This document shows positions 1 through 5,384 of a stretch of DNA of 15,894 nucleotides, piece after piece. The stretch covers positions 1-15,894 of the forward strand of contig JAZQEH010000005.1 of the NCBI GenBank assembly GCA_045538895.1. The letters are read 5' to 3'. The position numbers and the translations under genes were made by a program. Source of the stretch: UMGS902 sp045538895. GTDB lineage: Bacteria > Bacillota > Clostridia > Oscillospirales > CAG-272. Under the pieces are notes generated by a model. That model saw nothing but the letters and a program-made list of their open reading frames with translations. It made no database searches and was not told where the DNA came from. Position 1 is the first letter of the stretch. Every line of letters begins with the position of its first letter.

Positions 1-45
1 AATAAAAAATGTCCTTAAAACCATCGAAAATGATGATTTAAGGAC
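1..45 (-). terminator. Probable leftward terminator hairpin
   Basis: A 9-bp stem (11-19 with 37-45) continues inward through a CATC/GATG helix (22-25 with 32-35). Read on the minus strand, it is followed by a T-rich tract (positions 10 down to 1). It lies downstream of the leftward tRNA pair and could be its final terminator or a backup. On the plus strand an A-tract follows, so it would not terminate rightward transcription. Confidence 0.55.
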
Positions 46-54
46 AAAAATAGT

Positions 55-95
55 GAAACCGCAGAACCTTTTTGTATCATCTGCGGTTTCTTTTT

Positions 96-96
<1 letters not shown>
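55..96 (+). terminator. Intrinsic terminator, possibly bidirectional
   Basis: A perfect 10-bp stem, GAAACCGCAG (55-64) with CTGCGGTTTC (81-90), is followed on the plus strand by six T (91-96). This is a good rho-independent terminator for a rightward gene off the left edge. On the minus strand it lies just past the 3' end of the fMet tRNA, but only a broken T-tract follows, so leftward termination would be weaker. The last T overlaps the encoded CCA end of the tRNA. Confidence 0.65.
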
Positions 97-173
<77 letters not shown>

Positions 174-182
174 ATATTAAAT

Positions 183-269
183 TGGTGCCGGAGGCCGGGG
201 TCGAACCGGTACGAGTGTTACCTCACGGGATTTTAAGTCCCGGGCGTCTGCCTATTCCGCCACTCCGGC
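183..269 (-). tRNA. tRNA-Leu (UAA)
   Basis: This is a class II tRNA on the minus strand, 87 nt with encoded CCA (183-185). The acceptor stem is GCCGGAG/CTCCGGC with discriminator A. The anticodon loop CTTAAAA gives anticodon TAA, and there is a long variable arm of the type expected for leucine. The T stem has a terminal A:C mismatch (ACCGG/CCGGC) but is otherwise standard. It is the first gene of the tRNA pair, about 20 nt downstream of the predicted transcription start and 9 nt from the fMet tRNA. Confidence 0.95.
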
Positions 270-294
270 ACGATTACCTTTCGGCAACAGAATC

Positions 295-323
295 ATGATA
301 ACACATATTTTAAACGTTGTCAA
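295..323 (-). promoter_or_regulatory. Sigma-A promoter of the tRNA pair
   Basis: On the minus strand TTGACA (323-318) is separated by 17 nt from TATCAT (300-295). This gives a start near 288, just upstream of tRNA-Leu. The -35 is perfect, and a short leader is expected for a tRNA operon. Confidence 0.8.
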
Positions 324-408
324 TACCTTTTTAAAAAACTTTAAAAAAGTCTTCGTGCTGTTTCGATTAATTTTTTACACTTCGTAAAATGCAATGTATA
401 ATTTTTTG

Positions 409-437
409 TTGACTTTTTTTCATTATGATTGTATAAT
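409..437 (+). promoter_or_regulatory. Sigma-A promoter of the AraC-type regulator
   Basis: TTGACT (409-414), a 17-nt spacer and a perfect TATAAT (432-437). The predicted start near 444 leaves an AT-rich leader of about 95 nt before the regulator's ATG at 540. I see no clear hairpin or riboswitch in that leader. The interval 270-539 between the tRNAs and this gene holds only the two promoters. Confidence 0.8.
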
Positions 438-539
438 TTTGTTGAAACATAAGACTTTGTACATTTTACTTTATTATCATTTGCATTTTTAATTGTAAAA
501 AAGTAGAAAAATTTTGTACACATGTGTGGAGGATCAAAT

Positions 540-1403
540 ATGTCTGACGGCATTATTTACAGCTTCGGTACTGAAAAATATGCGTACGAAAACCTGCATT
601 CGGAATATGAGGGCAATTTCTGTATCGAAAAGATGGGAATTACATACCCCGACAAGAGGTATCTCATCGACCGTGAAAACTACGGTCGCTATTTTTACCG
701 TCATATTTATGTGCTTGAGTATGTTATTTCCGGTGAGGGATACGTTGAATGCGATCACGAAGTCTACAAAGTAAAAGCCGGTGATTTTTACATGCTTTCA
801 AGCCGACATCTGCATCGCTACTACTGCAATCCCGATAATCCTTATTCTAAAATATGGATAAACGTCGGCGGACGTCTTATGAACGAAATGATGCAGCTTT
901 ATAATTTGCAAAGCGGAATTGTAATTAAGCAGATGAACTGCCGTAAGACGTTTGATTCCATTTTTGAGGAATGTTCACGAATAACGTGTGACACTAAAGC
1001 AGAGATATACCGCAGCGTGTTCAAGCTGATCGTGAGGTTGCTTGACCAGCTTACAAGCGACTCGGCATGTGACATGCTGGCACCGTCATCCTACAAGATA
1101 CGTGACTTTATTGATGCAAACATTCAGGCAGATATCAGCCTTGATGACATAGCAAGCAAATTCTTTTTCAGCAAATCCTATATTATCAGTTGCTTTAAGA
1201 ATGAGTTTGGCATTTCACCCAAGCAATACATAATACAAAAAAAGATAGAAACCGCAAAAAACATGTTGCTTGAAACCGATATGAGTATAAAAGCGATTGC
1301 AGAGATGCTTCATTTTGCGGATAGCCATCATTTTTCCAACACTTTTAAAAAGCAGACGGGAATAGCACCCGTTGAGTTCCGCATGAAAGCAGGGCAGAAC
1401 TAA
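540..1403 (+). CDS. AraC family transcriptional regulator
   Basis: A DNA-binding regulator of 287 aa. The N-terminal half (about residues 45-110) has the cupin-type sensing fold of the AraC_binding family, seen as a GEGYVE...VKAGDFYML...HRY pattern. The C-terminal ~100 residues hold two helix-turn-helix motifs (about 199-220 with LDDIASKFFFSKSYI, and 248-271 with SIKAIAEMLHFADSHHFSNTFK), typical of AraC/XylS proteins. The ATG at 540 was chosen over one at 522 because GGAGG (528-532) lies 7 nt upstream of it. There is no signal peptide or membrane segment, so it acts in the cytoplasm. The next gene starts directly after its TAA, so the two are probably co-transcribed. The ligand cannot be read from the sequence. 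A sugar or other metabolite is usual for the family, but the neighbour gives no clear hint. Confidence 0.93.
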   Translation: MSDGIIYSFGTEKYAYENLHSEYEGNFCIEKMGITYPDKRYLIDRENYGRYFYRHIYVLEYVISGEGYVECDHEVYKVKAGDFYMLSSRHLHRYYCNPDNPYSKIWINVGGRLMNEMMQLYNLQSGIVIKQMNCRKTFDSIFEECSRITCDTKAEIYRSVFKLIVRLLDQLTSDSACDMLAPSSYKIRDFIDANIQADISLDDIASKFFFSKSYIISCFKNEFGISPKQYIIQKKIETAKNMLLETDMSIKAIAEMLHFADSHHFSNTFKKQTGIAPVEFRMKAGQN

Positions 1404-1901
1404 ATGAATATTATTCTTATCGGCATGCCCGGATGCGGCAAAAGTACCGTAGGCGTTATTCTGGCTAAGGTTATGGGTATGCACTTTTGCGATACCGATA
1501 TCGTTATTCAGGAGCGTGAGGGGCGGAAACTGCAGGAGATAATTAATAATGATGGAAACGATGCGTTCCTTGAATGTGAGCGTAAAGCCTTGCTTTCGAT
1601 AGATGCTGATAATACCGTTATTGCCACGGGAGGCAGCGCGATTTATTCTGACGAAGCAATGAAACATCTCAAACAGAATGGAATCGTTGTTTATCTTAAA
1701 GTGAGCGAGAAAGAAATCGAACGCAGACTTGCCGACTTCGCAGCACGTGGAGTCGCGATAAAGGATGGCATGACTGTGCTTGATTTATACAATGAAAGAA
1801 TTCCGCTTTACGAAAAGTATGCGGATATCACCGTTGCCGGTGAGGGCTGGGATATTCCGGCGGTAATCGGCAAAATAGCAGAGGGACTTGCAAGAATGTA
1901 A
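1404..1901 (+). CDS. Shikimate kinase-like P-loop kinase
   Basis: A 165-aa protein of shikimate kinase size and fold. It has a Walker A motif GMPGCGKST (7-15), DTD (30-32) where the family binds shikimate and Mg, ATGGS (74-78), and the lid and C-terminal RxPLYEKYAD pattern (132-141). Family members transfer phosphate from ATP to the 3-hydroxyl of shikimate in the aromatic amino acid pathway. Two substrate-site features differ from canonical AroK: the FRxxE motif reads FLECE, so the shikimate-binding Arg is Leu56, and the GGG loop is GGS. It may therefore be a divergent AroK or a kinase of another small molecule. The ATG abuts the TAA of the AraC gene, and the ribosome-binding site is weak (AGGGC), which suggests translational coupling. 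No other aromatic-pathway gene is nearby. Fold assignment is confident; substrate is not. Confidence 0.85.
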   Translation: MNIILIGMPGCGKSTVGVILAKVMGMHFCDTDIVIQEREGRKLQEIINNDGNDAFLECERKALLSIDADNTVIATGGSAIYSDEAMKHLKQNGIVVYLKVSEKEIERRLADFAARGVAIKDGMTVLDLYNERIPLYEKYADITVAGEGWDIPAVIGKIAEGLARM

Positions 1902-1935
1902 AATAACCGAGCTACGTTAGTGGCTCGGTTATTTT
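1900..1935. terminator. Bidirectional terminator between kinase and XRE genes
   Basis: A 13-bp stem (1900-1912 with 1923-1935) contains the core AACCGAGC/GCTCGGTT, flanked by A-tract on the left and T-tract on the right, with a 10-nt loop. The two genes converge here and both stop codons lie within or next to the stem, so one hairpin can end both transcripts. Confidence 0.85.
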
Positions 1936-2141
1936 GATATTTCGGGATTGTCGGTGATGCCGAGAATGTAGTCGACAGAAACGTTATAAAACCGTGAAAG
2001 TTCGATAAGAATATCGGTAGGTATGTCACGCTGCCCAAGTTCGTAGTTGCTGTATGCTTGTTGCGAACAATTCAGAACTTTTGCAAGATAACTTTGGGTA
2101 AAATCATTGTCTTCACGTAAATCTCTTATCCGTTTATACAT
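1929..2141 (-). CDS. XRE/Cro-CI type helix-turn-helix regulator
   Basis: A 70-aa protein that is almost entirely one HTH_3 (Xre/lambda Cro) domain: RIRDLREDNDFTQSYLAKVL, then the recognition helix region CSQQAYSNYELGQRDIPTD, then the usual LIELSRFYNVSVDYILG ending. The start at 2141 was chosen because the minus strand has AGGAG about 6 nt upstream, and the domain begins right at the Met. It is a pure DNA-binding protein with no sensor domain, probably a dimer. It is transcribed away from the three-gene membrane operon starting at 2264. The 122-nt gap between them carries that operon's promoter and a perfect inverted repeat, so control of the operon and itself is the natural inference. TATAAT-like -10 elements for this gene occur on the minus strand at 2174-2169 and 2163-2158, without good -35 boxes. 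Confidence 0.9.
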   Translation of the reverse strand: MYKRIRDLREDNDFTQSYLAKVLNCSQQAYSNYELGQRDIPTDILIELSRFYNVSVDYILGITDNPEISK

Positions 2142-2182
2142 ATACTTCTCCTGCGTTATTATAGTGACATTATAATTTACTG

Positions 2183-2214
2183 CATTTTGTGGTATTGACA
2201 TTCACAACAAAATG
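2183..2214. promoter_or_regulatory. Candidate operator: perfect 8-bp inverted repeat
   Basis: CATTTTGT (2183-2190) and ACAAAATG (2207-2214) are exact reverse complements separated by 16 nt. The centre falls within the -35 box of the rightward promoter (2195-2200). The position, between an XRE regulator gene and the operon facing it, fits a repressor operator. That XRE binds it is inference. Confidence 0.5.
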
Positions 2215-2223
2215 TGGTAAAAT
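2195..2223 (+). promoter_or_regulatory. Sigma-A promoter of the membrane-protein operon
   Basis: A perfect TTGACA (2195-2200), 17-nt spacer and TAAAAT (2218-2223). The predicted start near 2230 gives a short leader to the TTG start at 2264. Confidence 0.8.
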
Positions 2224-2263
2224 TAGTTATATTTCGCTATTAATTACGAAAGGAGTGTTGAAT

Positions 2264-2548
2264 TTGAAAAATAAATCTGCCTTTTCACAAATGATTTTGA
2301 TAATAATACTTGCGATTGTATGCGTGATTGTAACGGTTATTATCGCTCTTTTGGCGGGCTCGATTCAAACCACGATTTTTGATTTTTCAAATATAAATTT
2401 TGCTAATTTGGTGCCGGTGTTGTTGATTGGCATTTTTGTTAGCTGTGCGGTGGTTGGAATTTGCATATTGTTTTTTGGACGCACATTGTTTTTTAAGGCG
2501 AAAGATTTCATTGACAAAAATCATAAAAACGGAGGAAAAGAGAAATGA
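2264..2548 (+). CDS. Small two-helix membrane protein, unknown function
   Basis: I do not recognise a family. The 94-aa protein has two hydrophobic segments (about residues 9-31 and 48-71), an AGSIQTTIFDFSNINFAN linker, and a lysine-rich tail (KAKDFIDKNHKNGGKEK). By the positive-inside rule both ends probably face the cytoplasm. The start is TTG at 2264 because AAGGAG (2250-2255) lies 8 nt before it. An upstream in-frame ATG-like start near 2189 would fall before the promoter's predicted transcript start. The stop TGA overlaps the ATG of the next gene by 4 nt (ATGA), so the two are translationally coupled. It is the first gene of the operon facing the XRE regulator. Confidence 0.75.
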   Translation: MKNKSAFSQMILIIILAIVCVIVTVIIALLAGSIQTTIFDFSNINFANLVPVLLIGIFVSCAVVGICILFFGRTLFFKAKDFIDKNHKNGGKEK

Positions 2549-2988
2549 AATGTACTAAGCACCCCGAAGTTGATGCACAGGGAATGTGTATGTATTGCGG
2601 CAAGCCATTTTGTGCTGACTGCCTTGTAGAGGTAAAGGGAAAGATGTATTGCAAAGATGATTTAGGCAACGTAGTTGACGATGCCAAGCAGACGAGCAAT
2701 GCATCGCCCGTTATAAACATCACAAATAGCAACGAGAGCACTAATACCAATGTTAACAATAATGCCGGTTTTATGGGAGCACCCAGAAAGAGCAAAACTG
2801 TTGCACTCATTTTGTGTATATTAGGTTTGTTTGGCTTGTCGGGCATTCACAGAATGTATGTGGGTAAGGTTGGAAGCGGTGTGCTTCATTTCTTTACAAT
2901 AGGTATTTGTTATATAGGTACGATAATTGACCTTATAGCGATTCTTTCCGGTGGATTCAGAGATAGTTATGGTCAACCTCTTATCTAA
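2545..2988 (+). CDS. Zinc-finger TM2 domain membrane protein
   Basis: A 147-aa protein with two parts. Residues 3-39 form a B-box-like zinc-binding module with Cys3, His6, Cys15, Cys18, Cys23, Cys26, Cys36 and Asp39 in cross-brace spacing. An Asn/Ser/Thr-rich linker (about 50-73) follows. Residues 81-143 are a TM2 domain: a first helix (TVALILCILGLFGLSGIHRMY), the conserved G-hydrophobic-HRMYVGK turn, and a second helix with the IGTIIDLIAIL pattern. TM2 proteins are widespread but mostly uncharacterised in bacteria; the zinc module suggests a protein-binding adaptor at the cytoplasmic face. GGAGG (2531-2535) precedes the ATG. It overlaps the gene before it by 4 nt and the gene after it by about 20 nt. 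Confidence 0.88.
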   Translation: MKCTKHPEVDAQGMCMYCGKPFCADCLVEVKGKMYCKDDLGNVVDDAKQTSNASPVINITNSNESTNTNVNNNAGFMGAPRKSKTVALILCILGLFGLSGIHRMYVGKVGSGVLHFFTIGICYIGTIIDLIAILSGGFRDSYGQPLI

Positions 2989-3379
2989 ATATAGGAAACT
3001 TTCGGCAAAAAAGAGGCAAACTCTGCACTCCTTATGTGCAGGGCTTGTCTTTTTTGCTTTTCTTTATATAGTTACGGTATATTTTAAGGAGCCACTGTGT
3101 CTGTTGAAAAGACTTTTTTCCGTGTCGTGTCCGGGGTGCGGTATGGCACGTGCTTTTGTTGCAATTATGCGCTTTGATTTTGTGGCAGCACTTAAATACA
3201 ATGTTTTGTCATTACTGCTTTTTATTGGAATAGCGGTATATTATGTAACGTTTTTTATAGATATTATCTTTGATAAAAACAATATCGAAAAAGCAGAAGC
3301 GTTTATGGGAAAACCGTATATGCTTGTTGTATATTTTGTATTGTTAATGTTTTTGACAGTTTATAATAATGTGGTATAA
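2969..3379 (+). CDS. DUF2752 family membrane protein
   Basis: A 136-aa membrane protein. The SCPGCGMARA motif (53-62), in the C-P-x-C-G-x-x-R-A form, is the signature of the DUF2752 family, whose function is unknown. Hydrophobic segments lie at about 20-38, 75-101 and 117-135, and the cysteine motif lies in the loop after the first. The ATG at 2969 is preferred to a GTG at 2951, although neither has a good ribosome-binding site. It overlaps the TM2 gene by 20 nt, so coupled translation is likely. From general knowledge, TM2 and DUF2752 genes are often found side by side, which fits a common membrane complex. The paired cysteines could bind metal or be redox-active, but this is not established. 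A hairpin-rich repeat starts 9 nt after its stop. Confidence 0.85.
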   Translation: MVNLLSKYRKLSAKKRQTLHSLCAGLVFFAFLYIVTVYFKEPLCLLKRLFSVSCPGCGMARAFVAIMRFDFVAALKYNVLSLLLFIGIAVYYVTFFIDIIFDKNNIEKAEAFMGKPYMLVVYFVLLMFLTVYNNVV

Positions 3380-3388
3380 ATTGGAATT

Positions 3389-3536
3389 GCCGCTATGCGG
3401 CTACCCCTCATCAGTCAGCTACGCTGACAGCTTCCCCCAAGGGGGAAGCCTTTGTTTTATTAGCCTCCCCCCACGGGGGAAGGTGTCGCCGTACGGCGAC
3501 GGATGAGGGGGGTCGTTTCTACACTAAACAATAATT
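3389..3536 (+). repeat. Multi-hairpin intergenic repeat, copy 1
   Basis: This element matches 15748-15894 along its length. It consists of stacked palindromes: GCCGC/GCGGC (3389-3401), GTCAGC/GCTGAC (3414-3428), GCTTCCCCC/GGGGGAAGC (3430-3449), CCTCCCCCC/GGGGGAAGG (3464-3483, one mismatch) and GTCGCCGTACGGCGAC (3485-3500). An outer helix CCCCTCATC (3404-3412) with GATGAGGGG (3502-3510) encloses four of them, giving a cloverleaf-like fold. A shared AT-rich tail runs to 3536. It encodes no protein. It lies 9 nt after the DUF2752 stop and may serve as that transcript's 3' structure, since no other terminator is visible there. Confidence 0.85.
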
Positions 3537-3633
3537 TATGTTATAACAACTCACTAACCGTTACTTTTAGCACCCAATGTAACCGTTTGCGAAAAAATCA
3601 CTTAAAAAACACAAAGATTTTTTATAAAATCCC
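3537..3633 (+). other. AT-rich spacer upstream of the hrcA promoter
   Basis: No gene is visible here. It holds two direct AACCGTT repeats (3556-3562 and 3581-3587) and a degenerate CIRCE-like inverted repeat: TTAGCACCC (3567-3575), nine bases, GTTTGCGAA (3585-3593). That matches the CIRCE consensus at 8 of 9 and 6 of 9 positions with the correct 9-nt spacing. The rest is A/T-rich without a clear promoter. Confidence 0.5.
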
Positions 3634-3662
3634 TTGACAAACAGGGGATAAAGTGGTAAATT
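3634..3662 (+). promoter_or_regulatory. Sigma-A promoter of the heat-shock operon
   Basis: A perfect TTGACA (3634-3639), 17-nt spacer and TAAATT (3657-3662). Transcription would start near 3669, immediately before or at the CIRCE element. This is the usual arrangement for HrcA repression. Confidence 0.85.
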
Positions 3663-3673
3663 TTAATCGTAAG

Positions 3674-3700
3674 TTAGCACTCGGACAAAAAGAGTGCTAA
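3674..3700 (+). promoter_or_regulatory. CIRCE operator (HrcA binding site)
   Basis: TTAGCACTC (3674-3682), nine-base spacer, GAGTGCTAA (3692-3700): an exact match to the CIRCE consensus. It lies between the -10 box and the hrcA ribosome-binding site (AAGGAGGTG, 3712-3720), so the repressor encoded next to it should block transcription under non-stress conditions. Confidence 0.98.
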
Positions 3701-3725
3701 AAACAAACCTTAAGGAGGTGGGCAA

Positions 3726-4793
3726 ATGGAATACAATCTTTCAAAACGCAAGATGCAGATTTTACGTGCGGTTGTAGAAGCATACGTTAAGGGCGGCGAG
3801 CCTGTCGGTTCCAAGTATATTGCACAGAACATGATGCCTAACTGCTCACCTGCTACAATCAGAAATGAAATGGCGGAACTTGAGGCACTCGGCTTTCTTG
3901 AGCAGCCTCACACTTCAGCAGGGCGAGTGCCAAGCGAGCTTGGATATAGGTTTTACGTTGACTGCCTTGCCGGCGAGTATAAACGAACCAAGGCAGAATC
4001 GGATGCCATAGCGGAAAAGCTTCGTGGCAAGCAGCACGAGCTTGATAAAATTCTTGCCGAGGCTTCAAGGCTTGCAGGCAGTATGACAAATTACACCGCA
4101 ATAGCGGTAAAGCCGAGAAACGATATGTCAAAGATTATTCGTTTTGAGGTTATGTATTACGATAGCAGAAACCTTGTGCTTGTAATGCTTTCGGGTAGCG
4201 GTAGTGCCAAAACCCGCAATTTGCGGCTTGCTTTTGACGTGCTTCCCACTGATGCAGCACACCTCGCAAGTACGCTTAACACCTTTATCGCAGGCAAAAC
4301 TCTTGAGGAGATTACACTTCCCGTGATGATGCAGGCGGAGAGCGAGATGGGCAGCGAGGCAAGACTCCTTTCGGCGGCGATGAAAGAGATTTACAGCGGC
4401 ATGGAAGAGCAGAGCGGCGGCGACGTGCGTGTTGACGGCGTTGATAGGCTTCTTGCATACCCCGAGTTTTCGGATGTCGGAAAGCTTCGAGGTCTTCTCG
4501 GCGCATTTGAGAGCAAAGAGGGCATACTTGATATTGTATCGGGTATGGACGGCGACGAGGTTGGCGTTATCATAGGCAACGAAAATGAATCTGGCATTAT
4601 GGGCAACTCCACGCTTGTAATAAGGAAGATTAAAAAAGACGGTAAGGTGGTGGGTGCTATAGGCATTATCGGTCCCTGCCGCATGGATTACGCCAAGGTT
4701 ATGGCAACGGTTGATACGCTTGCAGAAAGCGTCGGCAAGGTAATTAATACAGAACTAAGGATGCTTGAAAGCCCTAAGGAGGATAACAACTAA
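3726..4793 (+). CDS. hrcA: Heat-inducible transcription repressor HrcA
   Basis: A 355-aa repressor of class I heat-shock genes that binds CIRCE and needs GroEL to stay active in the known systems. The N-terminal winged helix (about 1-75) shows the family pattern: LSKRKMQILRAVVEAYVKGG, EPVGSKYIA, SPATIRNEMAELEALGFLEQ, then HTSAGRVPSELGYRFYVD. The remainder is the GAF-like and dimerisation region, with GNE (about 286-288) and the VGAIGIIGPCRMDYAKVMATVD block near the end that typifies HrcA. Length is normal for the family. AAGGAGGTG precedes the ATG. It is the first gene of the operon, just behind a perfect CIRCE, so it is autoregulated. Its TAA overlaps the grpE ATG by one base. Confidence 0.98.
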   Translation: MEYNLSKRKMQILRAVVEAYVKGGEPVGSKYIAQNMMPNCSPATIRNEMAELEALGFLEQPHTSAGRVPSELGYRFYVDCLAGEYKRTKAESDAIAEKLRGKQHELDKILAEASRLAGSMTNYTAIAVKPRNDMSKIIRFEVMYYDSRNLVLVMLSGSGSAKTRNLRLAFDVLPTDAAHLASTLNTFIAGKTLEEITLPVMMQAESEMGSEARLLSAAMKEIYSGMEEQSGGDVRVDGVDRLLAYPEFSDVGKLRGLLGAFESKEGILDIVSGMDGDEVGVIIGNENESGIMGNSTLVIRKIKKDGKVVGAIGIIGPCRMDYAKVMATVDTLAESVGKVINTELRMLESPKEDNN

Positions 4794-5338
4794 TGGCAGA
4801 AGAAACTAAAGATACGGTGGAAGAAACCGCCGATAATCCGACAGAAGAAAAAGCCGCTAAAAAGTCAAAGACTGATAAAAAGGCTGAAAATGAAATCGCG
4901 GCTCTTAAAAAGCAGCTTGAAGAAAAAGACAGCGAGATTGCGGAGCAAAAGGAACAGTATCTGCGACTTGCGGCAGAGTACGAAAACTTCCGCCGCCGTT
5001 CAAAGGCAGAGCGTGACGGTGTTTACTCCGATGCTTGCAGCGATATCGTAAACGAGTTTTTGCCCGTGCTTGATAACATCGAGCGTGCGGCGGCATTTGC
5101 AACCGATGAAAAGGTGGCAGAGGGCATTAATATGATGGCGAAGGCGTTCAGCGAGAGCCTGAAAAAGCTTGGCGTTGAGGAAATTGAAGCCAAAACCTTT
5201 GACCCTAATGTTCACAATGCGGTGATGCATATTGACGATGAGCAGTATGGCGAGGGTGAGATTGTAGAAGTATTCCAAAAAGGCTACAAGCGTGGCGATA
5301 AAGTAATCCGTTACGCAATGGTTAAAACGGCAAATTAA
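4793..5338 (+). CDS. grpE: Nucleotide exchange factor GrpE
   Basis: A 181-aa co-chaperone that releases ADP from DnaK so that the substrate cycle can proceed. The N-terminus (about 1-33) is charged and probably disordered. A long coiled coil follows (about 34-75: EIAALKKQLEEKDSEIAEQKEQYLRLAAEYENFRRR), then the four-helix dimer region, and the C-terminal beta domain with FDPNVHNAVMHI and GEIVEVFQKGYKRGDKVIRYAMV (about 139-179), the GrpE signature. AAGGAGG (4776-4782) lies inside the end of hrcA, and the start overlaps the hrcA stop as TAATG, so translation is coupled. Length is typical. Confidence 0.98.
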   Translation: MAEETKDTVEETADNPTEEKAAKKSKTDKKAENEIAALKKQLEEKDSEIAEQKEQYLRLAAEYENFRRRSKAERDGVYSDACSDIVNEFLPVLDNIERAAAFATDEKVAEGINMMAKAFSESLKKLGVEEIEAKTFDPNVHNAVMHIDDEQYGEGEIVEVFQKGYKRGDKVIRYAMVKTAN

Positions 5339-5384
5339 ATCAGTTTATTAAAAAATTTATCTATAAATTAAGGAGATTTTTATT

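Noticed and set aside
522..539. A longer AraC-type protein starting at 522
   Set aside because: The GGAGG at 528-532 would lie inside the coding region; it fits the ATG at 540 with a 7-nt gap.
341..553. A 70-codon minus-strand open frame across the AraC promoter region
   Set aside because: It is Lys/Asn/Phe-rich as expected from A/T-rich noncoding DNA, overlaps the consensus promoter and the real AraC start, and has no ribosome-binding site.
3389..3510. The regular spacing of hairpins as a possible CRISPR array or attachment site
   Set aside because: The palindromes differ from each other and are not a direct repeat with unique spacers; no cas genes or integrase are near.
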